A stretch of DNA of 64,000 nucleotides from JAITWN01 sp034002745 (GTDB lineage: Bacteria; Pseudomonadota; Gammaproteobacteria; SZUA-140): contig JAVEZY010000004.1 in the NCBI GenBank assembly GCA_034002745.1, forward strand, positions 1-64,000, read 5' to 3'. The notes beneath the pieces were generated by a model. That model was not told the DNA's origin. It did no database searches and saw only the letters and a program-made list of their open reading frames with translations. The position numbers and the translations under genes were made by a program. Below, in pieces: positions 50,255-59,833 of this stretch (within the stretch, counting starts at the first letter, position 1; every line of letters starts with the position of its first letter).

Positions 50255-51049
50255 CTAGCGCACGATGCCGCGCCGGGAGCGCTCGATGAAATCGGCCATC
50301 GCGCCCACTTCGGGGCAATCGACAGCCAGATCCCTCAGCTCTTCAAGAGCCCGGGACAGCGGCAGGTTCATGCGGTAGAGGATGCGATAGGCCTGGCGCA
50401 GCTTGCGCACGGTCTCTGGAGCGAAGCCGCGGCGACGCATGCCCTCGACGTTGAGGCCGTAGGGTTTCGCCATGTGGCCCGAGACGAGTACGAACGGCGG
50501 TACGTCCTTGGTAATCAGGCTGGCAGCCGCGGAAAAACTGTGGGCGCCGATGGTGCAGAACTGATGCACCAGGGAGTAGCCGCCAAGGATGACGTGATCC
50601 TCGACCACCACATGCCCGGCGAGCGAGGCGTTGTTGGCGAAGATGGTGTGGCTGCCGACGATGCAGTCATGGGCGATGTGCACGTTGGCCATGATCAGAT
50701 TGTCGCTGCCGAGCCGGGTTACGTTGCCCCCCTGCACGGTACCCCGATGCATGGTGACGAACTCGCGGATCACGTTGCGATCGCCGATCTCCAGCACCGT
50801 GTCTTCGCCGTGGTACTTCTTGTCCTGCGGCACTTCGCCAATGGAGGCGAACTGGAAGAAGCGGTTGTCGCGGCCGATGCGGGTCGGGCCCTTGATGACG
50901 ACATGCGGACCGATCTCGCAACCCGGTCCGATCTCCACGTCCGGACCGATCATGGACCAGGGACCGACAGTGACATCGGGCGCCAGGCGGGCGCCCGGAT
51001 CGACGATGGCGCGCGGATCGATCAAGTTGGAATGTCCTTCGCCGCGCAC
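50255..51049 (-). CDS. lpxA: UDP-N-acetylglucosamine acyltransferase
   Basis: LpxA adds the first acyl chain to UDP-GlcNAc in lipid A synthesis. The protein (264 residues from the GTG at 51049) is a left-handed beta helix of hexapeptide repeats. The catalytic His is in VHIAHDCIVG, and NNASLAGHVVVEDHVILGG and EGMRRRGFAPE are signature blocks. A TTG at 51025 in a TTGA overlap with the fabZ stop is an alternative start; homology (LIDPRAIVDPGARLA) begins right there, so either is possible. Confidence 0.96.
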   Translation of the reverse strand: MRGEGHSNLIDPRAIVDPGARLAPDVTVGPWSMIGPDVEIGPGCEIGPHVVIKGPTRIGRDNRFFQFASIGEVPQDKKYHGEDTVLEIGDRNVIREFVTMHRGTVQGGNVTRLGSDNLIMANVHIAHDCIVGSHTIFANNASLAGHVVVEDHVILGGYSLVHQFCTIGAHSFSAAASLITKDVPPFVLVSGHMAKPYGLNVEGMRRRGFAPETVRKLRQAYRILYRMNLPLSRALEELRDLAVDCPEVGAMADFIERSRRGIVR

Positions 51050-51504
51050 ATCATTTCCGCCGAAGCCACCAGCTCGTCATCCACGCGGGCCTCGGCGTCG
51101 AAGAACCAGATGTTGCGGACGGTGCGCTGGACGCGCACGTCGATGACGATGCGGTCACCAGGCTCCACCGGACGCTTGAAGCGCGCCTTGTCGATGCCGA
51201 CCAGATAGTACAGCGTGCTGTCGCTCGGCTGGGCAGCGGCGGTGCGGAAGGCGAGTATGCCCGTCGCCTGGGCCATCGCCTCGAGAATGAGCACGCCGGG
51301 CATGACGGGACGCACCGGAAAGTGGCCGCTGAAGAACGGCTCGTTATAGGTCACGTTCTTGATGGCGGTGAGCGATTCGCCGACTGTGTAGCGCAACACT
51401 CGGTCGATGAGCAGGAACGGGTACCGATGCGGCAGCTGCCGCAGCACGGCATGGATGTCCAGCGCCGTATCCGACGTCTGGTTCTTGTCTTCTTCCCTTG
51501 TCAT
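51022..51504 (-). CDS. fabZ: 3-hydroxyacyl-ACP dehydratase FabZ
   Basis: FabZ dehydrates 3-hydroxyacyl-ACP in fatty acid elongation. From the ATG at 51504 (ATGA overlap with the lpxD stop) it has 160 residues; the longer frame is a shadow of lpxD. Active-site H26 lies in LPHRYPFLLIDRVL, and SGHFPVRPVMPGVLILEAMAQ holds the second catalytic helix. Placed between lpxD and lpxA as usual, it links fatty acid and lipid A synthesis. Confidence 0.97.
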   Translation of the reverse strand: MTREEDKNQTSDTALDIHAVLRQLPHRYPFLLIDRVLRYTVGESLTAIKNVTYNEPFFSGHFPVRPVMPGVLILEAMAQATGILAFRTAAAQPSDSTLYYLVGIDKARFKRPVEPGDRIVIDVRVQRTVRNIWFFDAEARVDDELVASAEMMCAAKDIPT

Positions 51505-52550
51505 TTTCCCTGTCCTTGCTCGCTGTCTTCGCCGATCGCCCTTACCGCCTGCTCGAGCCGCTGCAGTCGCTTCGCCATGTCGTCGAGCTGTCGCATGCGC
51601 ACGAAATTGCGGCGCCACTCTCCTACCGGCTCGAACGGCGTGCCGGAAGAATATACGCCCTTCTCCCTTATCGACTGCGAAACGAAGGTCGTACCGGTGA
51701 GATGCACGTCATCGGCAATTTCCAGATGACCGCTGATCCCGACGCCTCCACCGATGGCGCAGCGGCGCCCGATGGTGGCACTACCCGCGATCCCGGTGCA
51801 TCCAGCGATCGCTGTATGTTCGCCGATGCGCACATTGTGGGCAATCTGCACCTGATTATCCAGCTTGACGCCGCGCCCGATCACCGTGTCTTCCAGGGCG
51901 CCGCGATCGATCGTGGTGTTGGCGCCGATTTCCACGTCATCCTCGATCACCACGCGACCGATCTGGGGTATCTTCACCCAGGTTCCGCGGTCATTGGCGA
52001 AGCCGAAGCCATCGGCGCCCAGCACCGCACCCGAATGAATGACCACCCGCCGTCCGAGCACCACGCCCTCATACAGGGTGACGTTGGCCGCGAGGCGGCT
52101 CTCATCGCCGATCTCGACGTCATTGCCCAGTACGCACCCTGCCCCCAGAACGACACCGTCGCCGAGCCGGACGCCGTCGCCCAGACAGACATGAGGACCG
52201 ATGCAGACATCCCGCCCGAGCCTGCAGTCACGGCCCAGCACCGCGCTCGGATGAATGCCGGAAGCGGGCCTGACCGGGGGATGCAGCAGCGATGCGACGC
52301 GCGCGTACATCAGATAGGGGTTCGGCGTTACCAGCGCAGCTACCGGGCATTGCTCCGCCGCTTCGGCATCGAGGATCACCGCAGTGGCTCGCGTCGTGGG
52401 CAGGTAGCGACGAAAGCGCGCGCCGCTCAGGAATGAGATGTCGCCTGCCCCGGCGGTATCGAGCGCGGATATGCGCTGCACTCGCACCGAGCCATCCCCG
52501 CGCAATTCACCACCGAATTTCGCGACCAGTTCGTCGAGACTGATTTCCAT
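51501..52550 (-). CDS. lpxD: UDP-3-O-(3-hydroxyacyl)glucosamine N-acyltransferase
   Basis: LpxD adds the second acyl chain in lipid A synthesis. The ATG at 52550 gives 349 residues; the frame continues 39 codons upstream into skp and is not needed. The N-terminal UDP-binding part (ISLDELVAKFGGELRGDG) is followed by hexapeptide repeats with HPSAVLGRDCRLG and the catalytic His in VQIAHNVRIGEHTAIAGCTG. A short coiled tail (LDDMAKRLQRLEQAV) ends the protein, as in the family. Confidence 0.96.
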   Translation of the reverse strand: MEISLDELVAKFGGELRGDGSVRVQRISALDTAGAGDISFLSGARFRRYLPTTRATAVILDAEAAEQCPVAALVTPNPYLMYARVASLLHPPVRPASGIHPSAVLGRDCRLGRDVCIGPHVCLGDGVRLGDGVVLGAGCVLGNDVEIGDESRLAANVTLYEGVVLGRRVVIHSGAVLGADGFGFANDRGTWVKIPQIGRVVIEDDVEIGANTTIDRGALEDTVIGRGVKLDNQVQIAHNVRIGEHTAIAGCTGIAGSATIGRRCAIGGGVGISGHLEIADDVHLTGTTFVSQSIREKGVYSSGTPFEPVGEWRRNFVRMRQLDDMAKRLQRLEQAVRAIGEDSEQGQGK

Positions 52551-52578
52551 TAGCGGAGATTCGCCTTCGGCCGGGCCG

Positions 52579-53106
52579 TCAGCGATTTTCTGGTCTGCTC
52601 TGGTGGCGTCGGGCCAGGCCCTCGAGAACCTGCGACGTGATGTCCAGCGCTTCGTCGGCATAGGCAATGCCTTCGAAGAAAATCAGGTCGAATTCACCGG
52701 CGGAGCCGACTTCCTGGATTGTCTCCTTGATCAGCTCCTGCAGTCCGCCGAGGGCGTCGTTACGGCGGATGTTGACGTCTTCACGGAACTCTTCCTGCAT
52801 CCGGCGCAGCTCGCGCTTGAGGGCAAGCACCTCGAGTCCGCGGTTGCGACGATCCGCTTCGGTCATGACGGCGCCGTCGCGCTCCAGCGCCTCGTCCATG
52901 CGCCGGATTTCATCCTGCTTGCGCACCATCTCCTCCTCGCGCGAAGCGAATTCGCGCTGCAGACGGCGCGTCGCCTCCTGCGCCTGGGGCGCCTCCTCCA
53001 GCAGACGGATGGCATCCACATAGCCGAGCTTGAGATCGGCGGCCGTTACCACCAGCGCCGGCACGGCCAGCGACAGCATGAGCGCAAACTGAATCAGCCT
53101 CTTCAA
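52579..53106 (-). CDS. skp: Periplasmic chaperone Skp (OmpH)
   Basis: Skp is a trimeric periplasmic chaperone for outer-membrane proteins on the way to BamA. The 175 residues have a signal peptide (1-22, ending VVTA), then LKLGYVDAIRLLEEAPQ, a long charged coiled coil (about 45-115) and the return strand FDLIFFEGIAYADEALDIT. The start is a TTG, supported by CTGGAG seven bases upstream and by the need for a signal peptide. It lies 20 bases after bamA. Confidence 0.92.
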   Translation of the reverse strand: MKRLIQFALMLSLAVPALVVTAADLKLGYVDAIRLLEEAPQAQEATRRLQREFASREEEMVRKQDEIRRMDEALERDGAVMTEADRRNRGLEVLALKRELRRMQEEFREDVNIRRNDALGGLQELIKETIQEVGSAGEFDLIFFEGIAYADEALDITSQVLEGLARRHQSRPENR

Positions 53107-53126
53107 TGTCGTACTCCAGATCCGGA

Positions 53127-55415
53127 TCAGAAGAAGAACGAGCCCAGGGTGAACTGGAAAGTCTCGGTGCGGTCGCCTTCGCGGTCGTTCATGGGCCAGC
53201 CCAAGCTGAACGTCATTGGCGCGAGCGGTGTGTACCAGAGGACCGAAACGCCAATCGAGCGGCGCAACTCTCCGCTATCGAAATCCCCTGCAGCGTCAAA
53301 CACGTTACCAATATCAAAGAACGTGCTCAGGCGCAACGACCGGTTCTCTTCCGCGAACGGAAGAGGCACGATCAGCTCCACATTGGCCACGGTCTTGAAC
53401 GCTCCGCCCAGGGGGCGGGTGATGTCCCGCGGCCCGAGCGAATTGGAGCGGAAGCCGCGCACCGAATCCGGCCCGCCCGCATAGAAGTTTTCAAAGAACG
53501 GCAGACCGCTGGTATCGCCGTAGGCGTCTCCGTATCCGATCTCGCCCTTGAGCAGCAGCGTGAAATCTCCGAACAGGGGCACGTACTCGAGCCCGCGGTA
53601 ACGCAGCTTGTAGTACTCCAGGCCGCTGCCCGGCAAGGCGACCTCGGTCGACAGGCTGTGCATGCGGCCAGTGTCGGCGAGAATGGCGCGGTTGCGGGAG
53701 TCGTGGGTGATGCCGGTGCTCAGCTTGTAGATGTGAAAGCGATCATCGTTGAGCGCCAGGAAGTCGAGGAACGACTCCGGCGTGTCACTGTCCGTCCGGA
53801 TCCGGGTGTACTCATAGCCGAGCGACAGGCTGGCGCGATTGTATTCACTGAGCGGGAAACCGTAATCGACGCTGAGTCCATAGACGTCGGAACTGAAGTC
53901 GGCGATGTCCGCCTCGGCGGCATCGGTTTCGCGCGCGAACAGGCTGAACCCGCGGCTGATGCCGTCCAGCGTGTAATACGGGTTGTTGTAGGAGAAGCTG
54001 TAGATACGATTGACCGAGCTGTTGTTCACGGTCGCGCTGATACGGCGCCCGGTACCGAAGACGTTGTCCTGGCTGATGCTGGCGTTTATGAGCACGCCCT
54101 GGGCCTGCGAATAGCCGACACCCGCCATCAGCGATCCCGAAGGACGCTCCTTGACGCTGAAGTCCACATCGACCTGGTCCGGCACCCCTGAAACCGTCGG
54201 GGTCTCGACATTGGCTTCCTCGAAGAAACCAAGTCTCATCAGGCGGGTGCGCGACAGATTCACCTTGTCGGTGGAGATCCAGCCGCCTTCCATCTGGCGC
54301 AACTCGCGGCGCACCACTTCGTCGCGGGTGCGGATGTTGCCGGCGACATTGATCCGCCGCACGTAGATGCGGCGCCCCGGATCCACCATGAAGGTGAGCG
54401 CGACTTCACGCTTCTCGCGATCGAGCTCGGGCACCGGATTGACGTTGGAGAAGGCATAGCCTTCGAGTCCCAGACGGCTGCTGATCGCGGCGGCGCTCTC
54501 CTGGGCGAGACGACGCGAGAATATCTGGTTGGGACCGATCACCAGCAGGCTGCGCAGCTCCTCCTCCGGAACGATGAGATCGCCTGCCAGGGCGATCGAG
54601 GAAACGGTGTACTGTTCTCCTTCGGTGACATTGATGGTGATGTAGACATCCCGCTTGTCGGGAGTGATCGTCACCTGCGTCGAATCGATGGAGAAATTGA
54701 CGTAGCCGTTATCGAGATAATGCGAGCGCAGCGATTCCAGATCGCCGGACAGACGACGCCGGGAGTACTGGTCGCTGTCGGAGAACAGCGACAGTATGGT
54801 CGCGGGACCGAGCTGAAACTTGGACAGTAGCAGCGCGTCATCGTAGGCCTCGTTGCCGACGATGTTGATGCGCAGGATCCGGGCGACATACCCCTCCTCG
54901 ATCGCAATCGCGACCTCGATGCGGTTATCGGCCTGCGTCTCCAGCGTCGACTGCACCTTGACGCCGTACTTGCCCTGACTGAAGTACTGCCGCTCGAGCT
55001 CCACCTTCATCCGCTCCAGCGAGGAACGATCGAAGACCTGTCCCTCGGAGAGTCCAACGCTCTTGAGCGCTTCCTCCAGCTGTTCGGTGCGGATGTCCTT
55101 GTTGCCGGTGATGGTGATGGTGGCAATGGTGGGACGCTCGCGGACGACGATGACGAGCGTGTTACCGTCCGCGCCGAGCGAAATATCGTCGAAGAAACCG
55201 GTGGTGAAAAGCGCGCGGATGACATTCGGCGCCCGCGCCTCCTCGAAGGTGTCTCCCACGTTCACCGGCAGATAGCTGAGCACGGTCCCGAGCGCAATGC
55301 GCTGCAGCCCCTCCACCCGGATGTCGTCGATGACGAAGGGCTCCACGGCCCAGGCACGCAAAGTCATCATGAGTCCGAACAGCAGGATGGCGAATCTGTA
55401 CATGAGCGAGTTCAT
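53127..55415 (-). CDS. bamA: Outer membrane protein assembly factor BamA
   Basis: BamA is the central outer-membrane insertase. The 762 residues start with a signal peptide (about 1-23), then FVIDDIRVEGLQRIALGTVLSYLP and five POTRA domains to about 345, and a C-terminal 16-strand barrel. The VRGF loop motif (SVRGFRSNSLGPRD) is near residue 652, and the chain ends in phenylalanine as outer-membrane proteins should. Neighbours rseP and skp are canonical. Confidence 0.97.
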   Translation of the reverse strand: MNSLMYRFAILLFGLMMTLRAWAVEPFVIDDIRVEGLQRIALGTVLSYLPVNVGDTFEEARAPNVIRALFTTGFFDDISLGADGNTLVIVVRERPTIATITITGNKDIRTEQLEEALKSVGLSEGQVFDRSSLERMKVELERQYFSQGKYGVKVQSTLETQADNRIEVAIAIEEGYVARILRINIVGNEAYDDALLLSKFQLGPATILSLFSDSDQYSRRRLSGDLESLRSHYLDNGYVNFSIDSTQVTITPDKRDVYITINVTEGEQYTVSSIALAGDLIVPEEELRSLLVIGPNQIFSRRLAQESAAAISSRLGLEGYAFSNVNPVPELDREKREVALTFMVDPGRRIYVRRINVAGNIRTRDEVVRRELRQMEGGWISTDKVNLSRTRLMRLGFFEEANVETPTVSGVPDQVDVDFSVKERPSGSLMAGVGYSQAQGVLINASISQDNVFGTGRRISATVNNSSVNRIYSFSYNNPYYTLDGISRGFSLFARETDAAEADIADFSSDVYGLSVDYGFPLSEYNRASLSLGYEYTRIRTDSDTPESFLDFLALNDDRFHIYKLSTGITHDSRNRAILADTGRMHSLSTEVALPGSGLEYYKLRYRGLEYVPLFGDFTLLLKGEIGYGDAYGDTSGLPFFENFYAGGPDSVRGFRSNSLGPRDITRPLGGAFKTVANVELIVPLPFAEENRSLRLSTFFDIGNVFDAAGDFDSGELRRSIGVSVLWYTPLAPMTFSLGWPMNDREGDRTETFQFTLGSFFF

Positions 55416-55442
55416 CGGGGAGCGTTGCGAAATGGGCGATGG

Positions 55443-56798
55443 TCAGAAGGAGAGATGCACGATGTCATTGTAGAACGCCAGCAGCATTATTCCCACGAGC
55501 AAGACGATACCGACCCGCTGCGCCGCGAGCTGGACCGCCTCGGACACCGGACGCCGCCGCACCGCCTCCACCAGATAGAAAAGCAGATGTCCGCCGTCGA
55601 GTATCGGGATCGGCAGCAGGTTGAGCACGCCAAGACTGATGCTGATCAGGGCCAGGAAGGAGATGAACTGCACCAGTCCGGCGTCGGCGGAATCCCCGGC
55701 GAACTGCGCAATGCGGACCGGCCCACTCAGGTTGCTCATGCCCACGTTTCCGACCAGCATGTTGCCGAGGATGCTGAAGGTGAGCATGGTGACGTCCCGG
55801 GTGCGGGCGACAGCCGCCGCCAGGCCCTCGCCCGGCGCATAGCGCTCGACGGCGCGCAGTTCCTCCGCGAAGTCCGGCGGCACATGCACCCCAGCGCCGA
55901 TCCGGCCGAAAATCTCGCCATTCTCCCGCACCGGATCGGGCCGCACGGCAAGCGCGATCCGGCGCCCGTCGCGCTCGACCTCGACTTCCAGATCGCGCTC
56001 CGGATTGGCGCGTATGGCATCGCGCCAGTTTTCCCAGGACCGCGGAGCATTGCCGTCCATCGACACCACACGGTCTCCCTCGCGCAGCCCGGCACGCTCG
56101 GCGGCGCTCCCCCGCTCGATCGTGCCGATCACCGCCGGCAGGAGCGGCCGCAAGGGCGCGAAGCCGACATTGTCGATCAGTTCAGATCGATCGCTTCCAC
56201 TGGCGCTACGGGCGAAATCGAGCTCGCGCTGCCGCGGTCGTCCGTCCTCGTCCACCACTGCGATCTGCACGCGCTCGCCGGCGAGGCTGTGGTCGAGGAG
56301 CGCCACCAGCACCGTATTCCAGGTGGCCACTTCGCGTTCGCCGACCTGGACGATGAGGTCTCCGCTATGAAACCCGCCCTGCGCGGCGAGGCCCTGTGGC
56401 TGGACCTCGCCGACGATCGGCTTGACGCCGGCGATTCCGATGCTGAAAACCAGCCAGTAGGCGAGCACCGCGAACAGGAAATTGAACACCGGACCCGCGG
56501 CGACGATGGCGATGCGCCGCCCGACGGGCTGGCGATTGAAGGCGCGATGGAGCTCATGCCCCTCGACCGGTCCCTCGCGTTCGTCGAGCATCTGCACATA
56601 GCCACCTAGCGGAAGCATGGCGAGCACGTACTCGGTCTCGCCGCGGCGCCAGTTCCACAACGGCTTGCCGAAGCCGATGGAGAAACGCAGCACGCGCACG
56701 CCGAGACTCCGGGCAACGATGAAGTGACCGTACTCGTGCACGGTCACCAGGATGCCGATCGCAATCAGGAAGGACAGCAGCGACCAGAGCGCGCTCAA
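55443..56798 (-). CDS. rseP: RIP metalloprotease RseP
   Basis: RseP is an inner-membrane zinc protease that cleaves the anti-sigma factor RseA in the sigma-E response. With the TTG at 56798 (TTGA overlap with the dxr stop, GGGGAG upstream) it has 451 residues and lines up with E. coli. HEYGH (H21, E22, H25) lies in the first helix, two PDZ domains follow (about 115-290), and LLPIPILDGGHLLF provides the third zinc ligand. A GTG seven codons upstream is an alternative start. Confidence 0.95.
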   Translation of the reverse strand: MSALWSLLSFLIAIGILVTVHEYGHFIVARSLGVRVLRFSIGFGKPLWNWRRGETEYVLAMLPLGGYVQMLDEREGPVEGHELHRAFNRQPVGRRIAIVAAGPVFNFLFAVLAYWLVFSIGIAGVKPIVGEVQPQGLAAQGGFHSGDLIVQVGEREVATWNTVLVALLDHSLAGERVQIAVVDEDGRPRQRELDFARSASGSDRSELIDNVGFAPLRPLLPAVIGTIERGSAAERAGLREGDRVVSMDGNAPRSWENWRDAIRANPERDLEVEVERDGRRIALAVRPDPVRENGEIFGRIGAGVHVPPDFAEELRAVERYAPGEGLAAAVARTRDVTMLTFSILGNMLVGNVGMSNLSGPVRIAQFAGDSADAGLVQFISFLALISISLGVLNLLPIPILDGGHLLFYLVEAVRRRPVSEAVQLAAQRVGIVLLVGIMLLAFYNDIVHLSF

Positions 56799-57988
56799 GA
56801 TACCGCGCTCCCCGCACACTCGAGCACCACCGTGGCGGCATGGCCGCGCGCGCGACGATCCGCCTCCAGCACGGAGTCGAGATCGGTGATCCGCACTCCC
56901 GGCACCTCCGCCATGGTGTGCTCTATCACTCGTGCGATGTCCGTGAAGCGGATCCTGCCCTCGAGGAAGGCCGCCACCGCCACTTCATTCGCGGCGTTCA
57001 TGATCGCCGGCATGGTGCCGGCAGCGCGGGCGGCCGCATAGGCATAAGCCAGGCAGGGAAAGCGTTCGAGGTCCGGCGGCTCGAAGTCGAGACGCCCGAC
57101 GGCGATCAGGTCGAGCCGCTGCGCGCCCGATTCGCGCCGCTGCGGCCACGCCAGGGCGTGGGCGATCGGAACCCGCATGTCCGGCGAGGCCAGTTGCGCC
57201 AGCACCGAACCGTCGCTGTATTCCACCAGCGAGTGGACCACGCTCTGGGGATGGACGAGCACTTCGACGCAATCCGGATCCGCATCGAACAGCAGGCAGG
57301 CCTCGATGACTTCCAGTCCCTTGTTCATCATCGTCGCGGAATCGACGGAGATCTTGCGCCCCATCACCCAGTTGGGATGGGCGCAGGCCTGCTCCGGCCC
57401 GACATCAGCCAACGCGGACAGGGGTAGCGTGCGGAACGGACCACCCGAGGACGTCAGCAGGATGCGGCGCACGCCAACCTGCCGCAGACCGTCGCGATAA
57501 TCGGCGGGCATGCACTGGAACACGGCATTGTGTTCGCTGTCGATGGGAAGCAGCTCGGCGCCATGGGCGCGAACCTCATCCATGAACAGGCGCCCGGCCA
57601 TCACCAGCGCCTCCTTGTTGGCGAGCAAGATGCGCTTGCCGGCGCGGGCGGCGGCAAGCGTGGGCAGCAGTCCGGCGGCGCCTACGATCGCCGCCATGAC
57701 ATAGTCGGTCTGCGCGAGCGTGGCCACCCGGCACAGCCCGTCGTCGCCCGCCAGCACTTCCGTCGTCAAGCCATCCACGCGCAGCCTGGCGCGCAGACGC
57801 TCGGCCGCATCCGCATCCGCCATGACCGCGTATTCAGGGTGAAAACGCCCGCACTGCCGGTACAGCGCCTCCACGTCGGTGTTGGCGGTGAGCGCCACGA
57901 CCCGGTAGCTGTCGGGATAGCGCGCGAGCACATCGAGCGTATTGACGCCGATCGACCCCGTGGCTCCGAGCACACAGACGCCGATCAC
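56795..57988 (-). CDS. dxr: 1-deoxy-D-xylulose-5-phosphate reductoisomerase
   Basis: Dxr converts DXP to MEP with NADPH, the committed step of the MEP pathway; ispD and ispF at the left of the window act next but one. The GTG at 57988, in a GTGA overlap with the cdsA stop, gives 397 residues (E. coli 398); the far longer open frame is a shadow. Motifs are VLGATGSIGVNTLDV, IDSEHNAVFQC, LTSSGGPFR and VDSATMMNKGLEVIEA with metal-binding residues. Confidence 0.97.
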   Translation of the reverse strand: MIGVCVLGATGSIGVNTLDVLARYPDSYRVVALTANTDVEALYRQCGRFHPEYAVMADADAAERLRARLRVDGLTTEVLAGDDGLCRVATLAQTDYVMAAIVGAAGLLPTLAAARAGKRILLANKEALVMAGRLFMDEVRAHGAELLPIDSEHNAVFQCMPADYRDGLRQVGVRRILLTSSGGPFRTLPLSALADVGPEQACAHPNWVMGRKISVDSATMMNKGLEVIEACLLFDADPDCVEVLVHPQSVVHSLVEYSDGSVLAQLASPDMRVPIAHALAWPQRRESGAQRLDLIAVGRLDFEPPDLERFPCLAYAYAAARAAGTMPAIMNAANEVAVAAFLEGRIRFTDIARVIEHTMAEVPGVRITDLDSVLEADRRARGHAATVVLECAGSAVS

Positions 57989-58833
57989 AGCATCACTCCC
58001 TGGGCCGCGAGGCCGAGCGCGAATACCGGCGCCGCGGCGGTGACACTGTCGATGCGATCCAGCACCCCGCCGTGGCCGGGCAGGATCCGCCCGCTGTCCT
58101 TCACTCCAGCCGTCCGCTTGACCAGGCTCTCGAACAGATCGCCGACGATCGAAATCAGCACAGTGGCGAGACCAAGCACCATCAGTCCGCCGAGCGCCAG
58201 GATCTCCGTGCGATCCAGCCAGATGGCGGTGCCCACGGCGACCAGCGCCCCGGCGATCAGCGCGCCCCATACACCCTGCCAGGTCTTGCCCGGACTGACG
58301 CGTGAGGCCAGCTTGTCGCGCCCAAAGGTGCGCCCGGCGACATAGGCGCCACTGTCCGCGCCCCAGACCAGCAGCATGAAGGCGAGCACCAGACCGCCTC
58401 CGATGAACGGCGTCGCATGCATCAACGTCACCGCGATCCAGGACGGTACGAGCACGATGAGGCCTACCAGCGCACGCTGCAGCGGATGCGAACCGGCACC
58501 GCCCAGCAGCCAGGCCGGCGCCGTCTCATCATTCTGGAAACGCAGGATCATGGCAAGGCTGTAGATCCACCAGGCGCCCGCCGCCACCAGCAGCGTGTAC
58601 CTCAACTCGGGAATGCTGACCATCCACAGGCCGAGCGGCATGGCGGCGGCGACCGCCAGCAGGAACACCGGACGCCAGCGACGCGGAAACCGCATCAGCG
58701 CCGCCCATTCATGGGCGCCGATCAGCACGATGAAGGCGAGCAGCAGCGAGAAGTGGCGCGTCGGGAGGGCCAGGACCGCCCAGACGAAAAGTGGCAGCAG
58801 AACGGCGATGGTGAGCAGCCGTTGCTTAAGCAC
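57985..58833 (-). CDS. cdsA: Phosphatidate cytidylyltransferase
   Basis: CdsA makes CDP-diacylglycerol for phospholipids. The 282-residue membrane protein has about eight helices. The signature SPGKTWQGVWGALIAG and GDLFESLVKRTAGVKDSG, followed by LPGHGGVLDRIDS, are intact. The start is the GTG at 58833 (VLKQRLLTIAVLLPL), overlapping the uppS stop by 8 bases; the longer frame upstream lies in uppS. Confidence 0.96.
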   Translation of the reverse strand: MLKQRLLTIAVLLPLFVWAVLALPTRHFSLLLAFIVLIGAHEWAALMRFPRRWRPVFLLAVAAAMPLGLWMVSIPELRYTLLVAAGAWWIYSLAMILRFQNDETAPAWLLGGAGSHPLQRALVGLIVLVPSWIAVTLMHATPFIGGGLVLAFMLLVWGADSGAYVAGRTFGRDKLASRVSPGKTWQGVWGALIAGALVAVGTAIWLDRTEILALGGLMVLGLATVLISIVGDLFESLVKRTAGVKDSGRILPGHGGVLDRIDSVTAAAPVFALGLAAQGVML

Positions 58834-59608
58834 CCTGCACCTGCTCGATCTGCTCCCCGGTCCGGCCGAAGCGTCGCTGGCGGCCGGCGAAGGATCCCAG
58901 CGCATCCTCGAACGCCCGTTCGTCGAAATCCGGCCACAGGATATCGGTGAAATAGAGCTCGGTGTATGCAAGCTGCCACAGCAGGAAATTGCTGATGCGC
59001 TGCTCGCCGCCGGTGCGGATGAAAAGGTCCGGCTCGGGCACGTCCCGCAGATCGAGCAGCGATGCGAAGGTACGCTCGTCGACCTGATCGGCCGTCAGCC
59101 GGCCCTGCTCGACCATGCGGGCGAGTTCGCGCGCTGCCTGCGTCATGTCCCAGCGGCCGCCGTAGTTGATCGCCACCGTGAGCGCCAGACCGGTGCATTC
59201 GGCGGTGCGCGCCTCGGCCTGTTCCATGGCACCGCCCAGGGTGTCGCCAAAGGCGCTGCGATCGCCGATGAAGCGCAGCCGCACGTTGGCCTCGCGCAGC
59301 GATTCGACCTCGCGCCGGATCGCCGTCATCAGCAGTTCCAGCAGCAGGGTGACTTCGCGCTCGGGGCGACGCCAGTTTTCACTGCTGAATGCGAACAGAG
59401 TCAGCGCGGCGATTCCCTTGCGTTGACAGGCGCGGACGATGCATCGCACCGCCTCAACGCCGGCACGATGACCGGCAATGCGGGGAAGATGGCGTTGCCG
59501 CGCCCAGCGGCCATTGCCATCCATGATGACGGCGACGTGCGCCGGAAGGCCGCCACTGGCCGGCAGCGCCGGCGCCGACCTATCCGATGATTTGCGAAAT
59601 AAAGCCAT
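58826..59608 (-). CDS. uppS: Polyprenyl diphosphate synthase (undecaprenyl)
   Basis: UppS extends farnesyl diphosphate with eight isopentenyl units in cis to the C55 carrier, in the cytosol. From the ATG at 59608 it has 260 residues; an ATG at 59635 is also possible and neither has a good ribosome site. Motifs are VAVIMDGNGRWARQR with catalytic D30, LFAFSSENWRRP, INYGGRWD and RTGGEQRISNFLLWQLAYTE. It feeds the pathway that uppP recycles. Confidence 0.96.
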   Translation of the reverse strand: MALFRKSSDRSAPALPASGGLPAHVAVIMDGNGRWARQRHLPRIAGHRAGVEAVRCIVRACQRKGIAALTLFAFSSENWRRPEREVTLLLELLMTAIRREVESLREANVRLRFIGDRSAFGDTLGGAMEQAEARTAECTGLALTVAINYGGRWDMTQAARELARMVEQGRLTADQVDERTFASLLDLRDVPEPDLFIRTGGEQRISNFLLWQLAYTELYFTDILWPDFDERAFEDALGSFAGRQRRFGRTGEQIEQVQGA

Positions 59609-59833
59609 GTGCGGGAAGTCCAGTGTTCGCGTCATCAATCCGGCGGCGATCCGCCCGCCGCGCGTCCGCGCGGCTCTTCGCGCGGGCGGCGGCAATCGGC
59701 AGGTCAGCGAAAAACGGGATCGGGGAATGCAGCATACCGAAGGGGGCGCATGAACGATGTTCAGGCCCCGGGTATTCCGAACCGGCTCCCGGCCCTGCGA
59801 TGCGGCTCGTCGAAGCGTCTTTCAACGCCTGTC

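Noticed and set aside
57989..58270. Longer dxr frame (491 codons)
   Set aside because: It runs antisense-free inside cdsA in another frame and is Arg/Gly-rich noise; the GTG start in a GTGA overlap gives the family length.
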